DNA of 64,000 nt from contig NZ_JAKJHS010000005.1 of assembly GCF_021648825.1 (NCBI RefSeq), positions 223,124 through 287,123 of the forward strand. Direction: 5' to 3'. This DNA is from Rhizobium halophilum. GTDB lineage: Bacteria; Pseudomonadota; Alphaproteobacteria; Rhizobiales; Rhizobiaceae. A model generated the notes under the pieces. The model saw only the letters and a list, made by a program, of their open reading frames with translations. It had not been told where the DNA came from and did not search any database. Below, in pieces: positions 1-7,676 of this stretch (position 1 is its first letter; every line of letters starts with the position of its first letter). Position numbers and translations under genes: made by a program.

Positions 1-24
1 CCCCCATATGAGGACGCGCAACAT

Positions 25-936
25 ATGACAGAAGCCCTTCTCGACGTCAGAGATCTTCGTCTGGGCGTGGTACAGAAACGCGCTACTCTCCATGCAATTC
101 TCAAGGGCGTGTCGTTTCAGATCTTGCCGGGAGAGGCTTACGGACTGGTCGGGGAATCGGGGTCGGGGAAATCTGTTACCTCGCTTGCCATCATGGGATT
201 GCTAGGCAAACCTCTCTCCGTCACCGGCGGCGCCCTTCTGTTCAAGGGCCAGAACCTGCTCGACCTGTCAAAGCGCGAGATGCGCCGCTTGCGGGGCAAT
301 CGCATCGCGATGATCTTCCAGGAACCGATGACAGCACTGAACCCGCTCGCGACCGTGGGACGGCAAATTGCGGAAATGTATATGCTCCATCAAGGGAAAG
401 GCCGCCAAGAGGCGCAGGAGTTGGCGATCGAGGCTTTAGCGAGCGTGCGGGTGCCGAACCCTGACCGCCGGGCGAAGGACTATCCCCATCAGATGTCAGG
501 GGGCCTGCGGCAGCGCGTGATGATTGCAATGGCACTGGCCTGCGATCCTGATCTCCTCATCGCCGACGAGCCCACGACGGCACTCGATGTGACCGTGCAG
601 GCGGAGGTGTTGCGTCTGATCAAGGATCTGTGTGCAGAACGCGGCACTGCGGTGCTCTTCATCAGTCATGATCTGGGGGTCATTGCGAGTATCTGCCAAC
701 GCGTCGGCGTGATGTACGCTGGATGCCTCGTGGAGGAAAACGAAACCAAGGCTCTTTTTCAGGATCCCCGCCACGAATACACCCGTGGCCTGCTTGGGGC
801 GCTGCCGCAGCTTGGCAGCCGAAGCCAGAACGGCCGGCGTCGACTGGTGGATATCGACAGCATCATTGCGGACCGATCAAAGCTCACCGAGACCAGCTTT
901 ATCGTGCCCAGGCGTCCCCAAGGAGGTCAGGCATGA
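25..936 (+). CDS. Peptide/oligopeptide ABC transporter ATP-binding protein (DppD/OppD-like)
   Basis: This is one of the two cytoplasmic ATPases that power uptake of peptides or similar solutes. The Walker A motif GESGSGKS lies near residue 43, the ABC signature MSGGLRQRV near 160 and Walker [12 protein letters not shown] near 180, followed by the switch His in FISHDLGV. The C-terminal region after about residue 240 is the extension typical of the Opp/Dpp/Nik family. Length (303 residues) is slightly short for the family. The stop overlaps the start of the next ATPase (ATGA), showing translational coupling. The binding protein and permeases are not in the window and probably lie to the left. 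The transported substrate cannot be read from the sequence. Confidence 0.93.
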   Translation: MTEALLDVRDLRLGVVQKRATLHAILKGVSFQILPGEAYGLVGESGSGKSVTSLAIMGLLGKPLSVTGGALLFKGQNLLDLSKREMRRLRGNRIAMIFQEPMTALNPLATVGRQIAEMYMLHQGKGRQEAQELAIEALASVRVPNPDRRAKDYPHQMSGGLRQRVMIAMALACDPDLLIADEPTTALDVTVQAEVLRLIKDLCAERGTAVLFISHDLGVIASICQRVGVMYAGCLVEENETKALFQDPRHEYTRGLLGALPQLGSRSQNGRRRLVDIDSIIADRSKLTETSFIVPRRPQGGQA

Positions 937-1895
937 GCGGTCCACTCTTGCGGGTCGACGATCTGCATGTGCGGTTTCCCGTTTCGGGGGCAGGGCTGCT
1001 CGGAAGCGGACGCCGCATGCTCCATGCGGTGAACGGCGTCAGTTTTGAACTCGCCAAGGGTGAGTGTCTCTCGATCGTTGGTGAATCCGGCTGCGGCAAG
1101 TCTACGACCGCCCTGTCGATCGTTGGTCTTCAGGAGCCGACGAAAGGTACGATCCGATATCGTGATCAGCCGCTGAACGGAGCAGATGCCCCCTCTCGAT
1201 TGCAGCGTGCGAAAGCAGTGCAAATGGTCTTCCAGGACCCCTACGCGTCGCTCAATCCGCGTCAGTCGATTCACACGTCACTGGCGGCGCCCTTGCGGCT
1301 TCATGGTGTTACCTCTGCATCCGAGATTTCCGATCGCGTCGAGGTCATGCTCAACAGTGTCGGGCTGACGCCTGATCAGGCAAAGCGCTATCCTCACGAA
1401 TTTTCCGGTGGTCAACGCCAGCGCATCGGCATTGCCCGCGCGCTGATCCTCGAGCCGGAAGTCGTCGTGCTTGACGAGCCGGTTTCGGCGCTTGATGTTT
1501 CCATCCGAGCGCAGATCATCAACCTGCTCCTCGATCTGCAGGAGAAGTTCTCTCTTTCCTATCTGATGATCAGCCACGACTTGAGCGTGGTCGAGCACAT
1601 GAGCGATCGCGTTCTCGTCATGTATTTCGGTCAGATCGTGGAAGAGGGTGGCTGGCAGGATATCTTCGAGGCGCCCGCACATCCCTATACGAGGCGGCTC
1701 ATCGCAGCCATCCCCAAGCCGGGCTTCTCTTCGGATGAAATGGCGCAGAAGACGGATCCGACTCCAGGGTTGCCTTCTGGACGGGGGTTTGTTTCCGACG
1801 GCTCGAACGCCCCGGATGTTTTTGTGGCTCCTGCGCCGTCAGAGCTCGTCGAATTCGCCCCCGGCCATCGGGTAAGATTAAGCCCTGCGGATTGA
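933..1895 (+). CDS. Peptide/oligopeptide ABC transporter ATP-binding protein (DppF/OppF-like)
   Basis: This is the second ATPase of the same importer. I chose the ATG at 933 because AGGAGG at 921-926 sits at ideal spacing and the ATG overlaps the previous stop; a longer open frame upstream is only a shadow of the first gene. Walker A is GESGCGKST, the signature is FSGGQRQRIGIARAL and Walker B is VVLDEPVSALD. The C-terminal part contains the HPYTRRL motif of the oligopeptide ATPase family. Together with the preceding gene it forms the usual DppDF heterodimer. It is convergent with the Lrp-type regulator, 44 bases away. Confidence 0.93.
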   Translation: MSGPLLRVDDLHVRFPVSGAGLLGSGRRMLHAVNGVSFELAKGECLSIVGESGCGKSTTALSIVGLQEPTKGTIRYRDQPLNGADAPSRLQRAKAVQMVFQDPYASLNPRQSIHTSLAAPLRLHGVTSASEISDRVEVMLNSVGLTPDQAKRYPHEFSGGQRQRIGIARALILEPEVVVLDEPVSALDVSIRAQIINLLLDLQEKFSLSYLMISHDLSVVEHMSDRVLVMYFGQIVEEGGWQDIFEAPAHPYTRRLIAAIPKPGFSSDEMAQKTDPTPGLPSGRGFVSDGSNAPDVFVAPAPSELVEFAPGHRVRLSPAD

Positions 1896-1939
1896 TGGAA
1901 GCGCAAAAGGGCCGCATCGACCGCTTGAGAGCCACATCT

Positions 1940-2371
1940 TCAACGCACGATGCGGTCTGAGAGGATGATGGAGGAAAGCGTGCGCTCCACGCCAGGCAGT
2001 TCCCCGATCAGGTCAATCAGTCGGTCGAGATGGGCAATGGACGGCGATGCGATAACGGCAATCAGATCGTAGAGTCCGTTGACCGAATGCAATGATCGGA
2101 TCTCCTGTATCGCTTCAAGTTCGGCGGTAACAGCAGCAAGCGCTTTCGGTGCTATCGTGATCAGCACATGCGCGCGGATCAGCCCTGCCAGGTACTCATC
2201 CGAGAGCCGTACGGCATAACCCGCAATTACGCCTTCTCTTTCCAGCCTGTCCAATCGAGCCTGCACGGTGGTGCGCGACAACCCCAGTTGCCTTGCCAGT
2301 GTTGCCACAGGCATTCGAGCATTCTCGGCCAGCAGGCCAAGAAGCTCACGATCTTTCGCTGTTACTTGCAT
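1940..2371 (-). CDS. Lrp/AsnC family transcriptional regulator
   Basis: A 143-residue feast/famine regulator. The N-terminal winged helix-turn-helix contains the family pattern with LARQLGLSRTTVQARLDRLE at about residues 24-43, followed by an AsnC-type effector-binding domain (residues about 65-140) with the expected beta-alpha-beta-beta-alpha-beta layout and a conserved GLYDL. It is divergent from the saccharopine-dehydrogenase-like gene, separated by 124 bases, which suggests that it controls that gene and itself in response to an amino acid. The effector is not visible in the sequence. Length and start are normal for the family. Confidence 0.93.
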   Translation of the reverse strand: MQVTAKDRELLGLLAENARMPVATLARQLGLSRTTVQARLDRLEREGVIAGYAVRLSDEYLAGLIRAHVLITIAPKALAAVTAELEAIQEIRSLHSVNGLYDLIAVIASPSIAHLDRLIDLIGELPGVERTLSSIILSDRIVR

Positions 2372-2378
2372 TTCGCAC

Positions 2379-2404
2379 AGATCTTTGCATCGATTTGTAG
2401 ATCT
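2379..2404. promoter_or_regulatory. Candidate Lrp-type operator in the divergent promoter
   Basis: Two copies of the palindromic hexamer AGATCT begin at 2379 and 2399, exactly 20 bases apart, so they lie on the same face of the helix. They sit immediately upstream of the Lrp-type gene start (2371) and within the 124-base divergent region. Lrp proteins bind helically phased imperfect palindromes, so an operator is a reasonable inference, but no consensus was tested. Confidence 0.35.
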
Positions 2405-2495
2405 TGATACCGTAATTCGTCTATTTCGTCGCTATGAATCGAAGGTGCCACGTAGGAGTCTTTGTCTGAAACGAATACAGGGCAAAGGATTTCAG

Positions 2496-3641
2496 ATGAA
2501 GCAGATCGTTATTGTCGGAGCGGGAAAGATTGGTGGTGCAGTGGCTCGCATGCTGGCAGCCACGAAGGATTACGAGGTCACGTTGACCGATGCGAGTGAG
2601 GCGCAACTTGCAGCGTTCAGTCCGCTTGCCGTGATCAAAACATCTCTCGTCGATATCAAAGATCACGCCAGTCTCGTATCCCTTTTCGAGGGAACATTTG
2701 CGGTCTTGTCGGCGGCTCCTTTCCATCTGACCGGTCTCGTCGCGGAAGCTGCGGTTGAGGCGGGAACCCATTATCTCGATCTGACGGAAGACGTGGCAAC
2801 CACTCGGAGGGTAGAAAGCCTTGCAGCACAGGCAAAGTCTGCACTGATCCCCCAATGTGGTCTTGCACCCGGCTTCATCGCTATCGTCGCGGCCGATCTT
2901 GCAGGTCGGTTCGATACGCTCGACACCGTTCGCATGCGTGTGGGTGCCTTGCCGCAGTATCCGTCAAACGCTCTCAATTACAATCTTACCTGGAGCACGG
3001 ACGGGCTGATCAACGAGTACATCGAGCCCTGCGAGGCTATCGTTGAAGGACAATTGATCTCGGTTCCTGCAATGGAGGAACGGGAGGAGTTTTCGCTCGA
3101 CGGGGTGACCTACGAAGCGTTCAACACCTCCGGTGGCCTTGGGACCCTGGCAAAGACCCTGGCGGGCAAGGTGCGTACGATGAACTACCGCACCATCCGC
3201 TATCCGGGTCATCAGGCGATCGTGAAGGCTCTTCTCAACGATCTCAATCTGCGCAACCGCCGTGACGTGCTGAAGGACCTTTTCGAGAATGCCCTCCCGG
3301 CGACGAACCAGGACGTCGTGGTGGTCTTCGTTACCGTTTGCGGCTGGAAGGACGGGCGGTATCTTCAGGAGACCTACGCGAACAAAATCTACGCAGGAAT
3401 GGTTGCAGGCCACAGGATGAGCGCGATCCAGATCACCACCGCTGCCGGTATTTCCGCCGTGCTCGATTTGCTGGCTGACGGTCAACTGCCGGCCACCGGC
3501 TTTGTCCGGCAGGAGGAGATCGGGCTTGAAGCCTTCCTGTCGAACCGTTTTGGACAAATGTACGCGCACAGGCCGTCGAGCCTGGAAAACAGGAAAAACC
3601 CAGAAACCGTGCCAGAACCTCGTCTTGCCCAGGAATGCTAG
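2496..3641 (+). CDS. Saccharopine dehydrogenase family oxidoreductase (possible lysine 6-dehydrogenase)
   Basis: A 381-residue NAD(P)-dependent oxidoreductase. The N-terminus MKQIVIVGAGKIGGAVARML is a Rossmann nucleotide-binding motif, followed by the conserved APFHLT and CGLAPGF segments of the saccharopine/lysine dehydrogenase fold. I chose the ATG at 2496; the frame stays open further upstream but that part overlaps the Lrp gene and its promoter. The partner Lrp-type regulator suggests amino-acid catabolism. The last 20 or so residues (after RFGQMYAHR) are low in similarity to the fold and run into the rearranged region that follows, so the natural stop may have been lost. Exact substrate is uncertain. 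Confidence 0.85.
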   Translation: MKQIVIVGAGKIGGAVARMLAATKDYEVTLTDASEAQLAAFSPLAVIKTSLVDIKDHASLVSLFEGTFAVLSAAPFHLTGLVAEAAVEAGTHYLDLTEDVATTRRVESLAAQAKSALIPQCGLAPGFIAIVAADLAGRFDTLDTVRMRVGALPQYPSNALNYNLTWSTDGLINEYIEPCEAIVEGQLISVPAMEEREEFSLDGVTYEAFNTSGGLGTLAKTLAGKVRTMNYRTIRYPGHQAIVKALLNDLNLRNRRDVLKDLFENALPATNQDVVVVFVTVCGWKDGRYLQETYANKIYAGMVAGHRMSAIQITTAAGISAVLDLLADGQLPATGFVRQEEIGLEAFLSNRFGQMYAHRPSSLENRKNPETVPEPRLAQEC

Positions 3642-3935
3642 GGCGTGACCTGTCTGCTGTTCTGGGTAGGTGGACCTGCAAGAAGGAGAGCGATCCCGCG
3701 AGGTGACGGAGAACTTGGCGTCGAGCAGCCTCAGCTCCTAGCCACCTCACCTGGGTCCTCTGTCGACTGTCCCCCACATCGATGGGCACAGACAGGGGTC
3801 GCCCGGTAACCTTACGGATGTCGGGCCACGGACAACCGACGTTTATTCGTCTATCCTTTTCTTCCGGCTCTACAAAGCCTCCAGGATGCCCCGGATCGCG
3901 TTCTGGAATGTGCCCGACGCCGCACCAGCGAGCTG
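3642..3935. other. Intergenic stretch without a recognisable gene
   Basis: I find no convincing coding frame on either strand here. It separates the saccharopine-dehydrogenase-like gene, whose C-terminal tail looks unnatural, from an orphan Crp/Fnr fragment. It is most simply read as scar DNA from one or more deletions. Confidence 0.4.
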
Positions 3936-4205
3936 CTAGTCCTTCACTTCCTCGGCAAGGGCAGAAAGGGCCACAACGTCTCGCACGAGCAATTTCTGGC
4001 GCCCGCCTTCTACCAGGCCCTTTCCTTCCCAAGCGCTGAGAATACGGGAGACGGTATGGAGCGTCGTCCCGGTCATCTCGGCTATATCCTGGCGCGAAAT
4101 CGGGAAGTCGATGCGGATCCCCGCGTCTTCCTTCTTCCCTGCTTGCTTGGTGAGGCGAAGGACGGTGTGGGCAAACTGCGCCGGTCCTTGCCCGGAACCT
4201 ATGCA
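3936..4205 (-). pseudogene. Crp/Fnr family regulator, C-terminal DNA-binding fragment
   Basis: Read on the minus strand, about 80 codons ending at 3936 encode a Crp-type helix-turn-helix: QFAHTVLRLTKQAG, then RIDFPISRQDIAEMTG, TTLHTVSRILSAWEGKGLV and RDVVALSALAEEVKD before the stop. The sensory cyclic-nucleotide-like domain and dimerisation helix are absent, and the frame is closed by a TGA a few codons upstream of about 4200. The motif set (I-D-x-P-x-S-R-x-D-I-A-x-M-T-G-T-T) is that of NnrR/Dnr/FixK-type regulators that govern nitrogen-oxide respiration and hemN. It is joined directly to hemN codons on the other strand, which marks a deletion end point at about 4180-4195. Confidence 0.75.
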
Positions 4206-5447
4206 TCATGGTTGAAGGCAATTCCGGCGGATCGAGCGACGTCTCTTTACCTCCACATCCCCTTCTGCCGATCCATGTGCTGGTACTGCGGTTGCCACAC
4301 GACGATCACCGAAAAAGACAAGCCGATCCTCGACTACCTCGAGGTTCTGCATCGGGAGATCGATCTGATCGCCGAAACCCGTGGCGCCAGCTTCAATGTG
4401 GGCGAGATCCATTTCGGTGGCGGCACGCCGACCATCATCCAGCCGGAGGAATTCATCCAGCTGATGCAGGCCCTCCGCTCGAAGCTCGGCTTCGCGCCGC
4501 AGGTGAACACGGCAGTCGAGATCGACCCGCGCCGGCTGCAGCCCGAAATGGCGGCAGCACTCGGTCAGGCCGGCGTGACCCGCGCCAGCCTCGGCGTCCA
4601 GAGCTTTGATCCGAAGGTGCAGAAGGCGATCAACCGCATCCAGACGGCGGAAACAACGCTCGCGGCCGTCGACAACCTGCGCGCCAATGGCATTCATGCC
4701 ATTAACTTCGACCTCATCTACGGCCTTCCGCATCAAACTGTTGCGTCCTGCTTCGAGACGGTAGACCAGGCAGTGGCCATGCGCCCTGAGCGCTTCGCCG
4801 TGTTCGGCTACGCTCATATTCCGAGCTTCAAGAAGCACCAGCGGCTGATCGACGAGAACGCGCTTCCCAATGCGGCAGGACGCCATGCCCAGGCGCAGGC
4901 GATTGCCCACGGCTGGTGGAAGCAGGCTACCGGCAAATCGGTCTCGATCACTTCGCGCTGCCGGAAGACGAGTTGGCGGTGGCGCAGCGAAGGCAGGCTT
5001 CACCGCAATTTCCAGGGCTATACCACCGATGCCTGCGAAACCCTGGTTGGGCTCGGAGCTTCTTCGATCGGCAAGTTCCAGCAGGGGTACCACCAGAACG
5101 AAGTCCCGCCCGGGCTCTATGCAAGCCGCGTCTCGTCTGGCGAGTTGCCGACGGTGAAGACCTATCGCCTGACGGCCGAGGACCGACTGCGGGCTGAGGT
5201 CATCGAACGGCTGATGTGCGATTTTCACGTCGATGTCGCAGCAGTCGCCGCAGCGCACGGGTTCGATCCTCTTCTTCTGCTCACGCACAATGAGGCGCTG
5301 GAGGATCTTGAGCGGGACAATCTCGTTCAGCGTGAGGGAATGTCCGTACGCGTCGATGACAGACACCGCTTCGTCGTGCGCGCCGTAGCGGCAGCGTTTG
5401 ACGCCTATCTGGCAACCGTCGAGCGCACCTACAGCACGGCCGCCTGA
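4056..5447 (+). pseudogene. hemN: Oxygen-independent coproporphyrinogen III oxidase, head-truncated and internally frameshifted
   Basis: HemN is a radical SAM enzyme that decarboxylates coproporphyrinogen III in anaerobic haem synthesis. The cluster motif is present (PFCRSMCWYCGCH, near 4263), followed by GGGTPT and NFDLIYGLPHQT. Two defects are visible. First, family similarity starts only at about 4184 (LPGTYASWLKAIPA); the roughly 43 codons before it are antisense of a Crp/Fnr fragment, so the normal N-terminus of about 50 residues is missing. Second, between about 4908 and 4992 the conserved segment is in another frame (EAGYRQIGLDHFALPEDELA reads from about 4916), and the frame is restored at GRLHRNFQGYTTD. 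The open frame therefore survives but a conserved active-site-proximal segment is replaced. Probably non-functional. Confidence 0.85.
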
Positions 5448-5470
5448 CCGAACCAGCCCCTTGGAAACGT

Positions 5471-5505
5471 AAAAAGAGCCCGGCAGGGGGATATCCCGCC
5501 GGGCT
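5471..5505 (-). terminator. Rho-independent terminator on the minus strand
   Basis: AGCCCGGC at 5477-5484 pairs with GCCGGGCT at 5498-5505, with an additional GGG/CCC inner stem. On the minus strand the hairpin is followed by five T residues (AAAAA at 5471-5475 on the plus strand). It points the wrong way for hemN and nnrU, so it probably belonged to a minus-strand gene that was deleted at about 5506. Confidence 0.6.
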
Positions 5506-5530
5506 GGCAGCGTTCACCGTCTTCGTAGGC

Positions 5531-6181
5531 TTGCATTCCGTCCCGGCCACGCCCTCGGTCCGGGCGCGGCTTGTGTCACGTCTTGGGCACGGGACCTATA
5601 TCGCCCTCTACTCGGCCGTGTCGCTTCTGGCCCTGACATGGCTGTTCTACGCCGCATTCAACCTCGACTATGTCGAACTATGGGCTCCCGCCGCCTGGCA
5701 GGGGTGGGTCACCTTTGCGACGGCTCCCTTGGGGCTATTCTTCGTACTGGCGGGGCTGTTGAGCCGCAATCCGTTCTCGACGACCGCGCGGCGCGGTGGA
5801 GGCAAGCCGGGGGCGATTGTAGCGATCACGCGCCCCCCTGTCCTCTGGGGCTTTCTCATTTGGTCGCTCGGGCATATCCCGCCTAATGGCGACCTTCGTT
5901 CGCTGGTGCTTTTCGGTGGCTTCACTGTCTTTACGGCCGGCAGCATGGCGATGGCCGAGAAAAGAGGCCGTCAAAGGGCGGGAATAGATTGGAGGCGACG
6001 GGCACAGGGGACGTCCCTCGTTCCTTTTGCCGCTTTGGGGAAGGGTAATGCCAGCCTGCGCGTCGACTCCCCTATGTTGCTTGCCTTGGCGGTGGATGTG
6101 GTCGTGTTCACATGGCTTCTTGCTGGCGGTCATGCGGCTCTGTTTGGAGTAGATCCTATCCCGTTCCTGAAGTCAGGCTAG
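5531..6181 (+). CDS. nnrU: NnrU family membrane protein, 5' end probably truncated
   Basis: NnrU is a multi-pass inner-membrane protein needed for nitric-oxide/nitrite metabolism in denitrifiers. The translation shows the family pattern RLGHGTYIALYSAVSL, several hydrophobic membrane spans, and the PPVLWGFLIWSLGHIPPNGD segment. The only usable start is TTG at 5531, but family-like sequence (a hydrophobic FTVFVGLHSVPA) continues upstream to about 5504, where it runs into a minus-strand terminator with no ATG or GTG. The true N-terminal residues appear to be missing, so this may be a 5'-truncated pseudogene. Its neighbours hemN and a Crp/Fnr remnant fit the denitrification context. Confidence 0.75.
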   Translation: MHSVPATPSVRARLVSRLGHGTYIALYSAVSLLALTWLFYAAFNLDYVELWAPAAWQGWVTFATAPLGLFFVLAGLLSRNPFSTTARRGGGKPGAIVAITRPPVLWGFLIWSLGHIPPNGDLRSLVLFGGFTVFTAGSMAMAEKRGRQRAGIDWRRRAQGTSLVPFAALGKGNASLRVDSPMLLALAVDVVVFTWLLAGGHAALFGVDPIPFLKSG

Positions 6182-6211
6182 CCGCATCGTCTCAATGCAA
6201 AACTCCGGTGA

Positions 6212-6436
6212 TCACAAGGGGGCTACGGGGGCTTCCTGCGCGGATGGCGTGACAGCGAGAGTTGCACGGAGCGCCTCAATAGAACGATTATGGTTTTCTA
6301 TGGCATGAAGGTGGACCGCCTCTGCGGCCTCCTGAGTTGGCTCGGGACTCTGGCCAGCGCCTTCGCGACGCAGCTTCTCGATCATCGCCTCATGAACTGA
6401 AATCTGCTCTTCGATGAATGATGAGAAAGATGACAT
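6212..6436 (-). CDS. Small conserved-looking helical protein of unknown function
   Basis: A 74-residue protein starting MSSFSSFIEEQISVHEAMIE. I chose the ATG at 6436 because GGAGG lies at good spacing upstream; a longer frame to 6487 lacks this. It is strongly helical, with heptad-like charged residues (a likely short coiled coil) and a proline/alanine-rich tail. I do not recognise the family. It is convergent with nnrU and downstream of the AraC-type gene on the same strand, with about 150 bases between them. Confidence 0.55.
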   Translation of the reverse strand: MSSFSSFIEEQISVHEAMIEKLRREGAGQSPEPTQEAAEAVHLHAIENHNRSIEALRATLAVTPSAQEAPVAPL

Positions 6437-6591
6437 CGTGTACCTCCGTCTTTGACGCATCAGAGACGCCTTAAGGACTCGTCGCATTGATGGAGATCAG
6501 ACAATCAAAAAGATCACCGGCGTTGCTCGTCCGGTGTGGAGCGTCCCCCCTTGGCGGCGCGATAGATCTGGAAAGTTGCGGCCCCTGCCAC

Positions 6592-7539
6592 TCAAGGAGC
6601 GGAGCGCTCATTTGCCGCTACAGAGGAGACTAGCGATCTCGTGCGAATGCGGGCCGTCTTTCGGTATTCACGGGGCGTGAATCCCGTCTCCAAACGGAAG
6701 TACCGGTTGAAGTTAGACAGGTTGTTGAAGCCTGCCTCGAAGCAGATGTCGGTGATTGGAACATCCGTCTCCGCCAGCAACGTTCGTGCGCGCCAAACGC
6801 GGACAGAGCGGCTGTAGGCGGAGAAGTTCATGCCTGTGAGGCGCCGGAAGGCGCGGGAGAAGGCAGAGGATTCAAGGCCGACGAGATACGCCACCTCATG
6901 CATGGAGGCGCCAGGATTGGACTGCATGATCTGGATAGCTCGGTCGATCCGTCGGTGCCGTCGGTCGGAGACGTTGTTGTAGGTTGCGGTGAAGTGCTCG
7001 CTCGCGAGGATACGCTTGTGAGGAGCCGCCTCTACCCGCTCCAAGATCTCGATGAAAAGGCCGAGCCGGCTGCTGCCCTGGCTCTCGTGCAGTTCAATGA
7101 CTTTTCCGCCGATCTCGATCGCTTCGGGCCCTAGAATTTCTAGCCCTCTATCCGCAGAAGGCTTCAGGCGATGAAGCACCTCGAACTCACGACAGACGGA
7201 GCGGGCGCCGATTAGCGCATCGGCATCGAACTGCAGGACCAGATCGCGGCCGGGGAGGTGTGGCGCGCCCGGCGTGATCCAGTTATGGGGCAGGTTCGTC
7301 CCGGTCAGCATCAGGTGGCCGGGTTTGAACGGTCCGACATAGTCGCCAACATACGCAAAGCCTTGAGCGGCCGGAATAAAGTGAATTTCCCATTCCGGAT
7401 GATAGTTCCAGATGCAGATCGGGTTCGGGTAGTCATCACGTCGGACCAGGTAGGACTTGCCCTGTGGCAGGACGATCTGCTCACGTGTCGCCGTAAACGT
7501 GTCGGAGACAGAGCGAGGGAAATCTGGTGCCACCGTCAT
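6592..7539 (-). CDS. AraC family transcriptional regulator
   Basis: An N-terminal cupin-like sensing domain (residues about 15-180, with WEIHFIPAAQGFAYVGDYVG) is followed by two C-terminal helix-turn-helix motifs (SMHEVAYLVGLESSAFSRAF and ITDICFEAGFNNLSNFNRYF) and the family end TPREYRK. I placed the start at the internal ATG (7539), giving 315 residues; an ATG at 7572 gives 11 more and cannot be excluded. It is divergent from a polyol/sugar ABC operon starting at 7677 and is the obvious candidate regulator of that operon. Confidence 0.9.
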   Translation of the reverse strand: MTVAPDFPRSVSDTFTATREQIVLPQGKSYLVRRDDYPNPICIWNYHPEWEIHFIPAAQGFAYVGDYVGPFKPGHLMLTGTNLPHNWITPGAPHLPGRDLVLQFDADALIGARSVCREFEVLHRLKPSADRGLEILGPEAIEIGGKVIELHESQGSSRLGLFIEILERVEAAPHKRILASEHFTATYNNVSDRRHRRIDRAIQIMQSNPGASMHEVAYLVGLESSAFSRAFRRLTGMNFSAYSRSVRVWRARTLLAETDVPITDICFEAGFNNLSNFNRYFRLETGFTPREYRKTARIRTRSLVSSVAANERSAP

Positions 7540-7676
7540 AAGAAATCGCCCAAATGCAAAGCAGAAAGTCAAAATAGTATCACTTCGCGTCAGATTGCAA
7601 ACTAGTTCACGCTCCTGACATCCACAGAATAGGCCCCGTCGACGGCCATGGGAGTTGCCGTCCGAGGGAGGAAATC

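Noticed and set aside
2268..2495. N-terminal extension of the saccharopine-dehydrogenase-like protein
   Set aside because: It overlaps the Lrp-type gene and the divergent promoter, and the Rossmann motif begins right after the ATG at 2496.
4206..5366. Long minus-strand ORF of 386 codons over hemN
   Set aside because: It is the antisense shadow of hemN and has no family motifs; GC-rich codon use commonly opens the complementary frame.
6212..6436. Toxin-antitoxin candidate for the small helical gene
   Set aside because: There is no partner gene within 100 bases and no known toxin or antitoxin motif.
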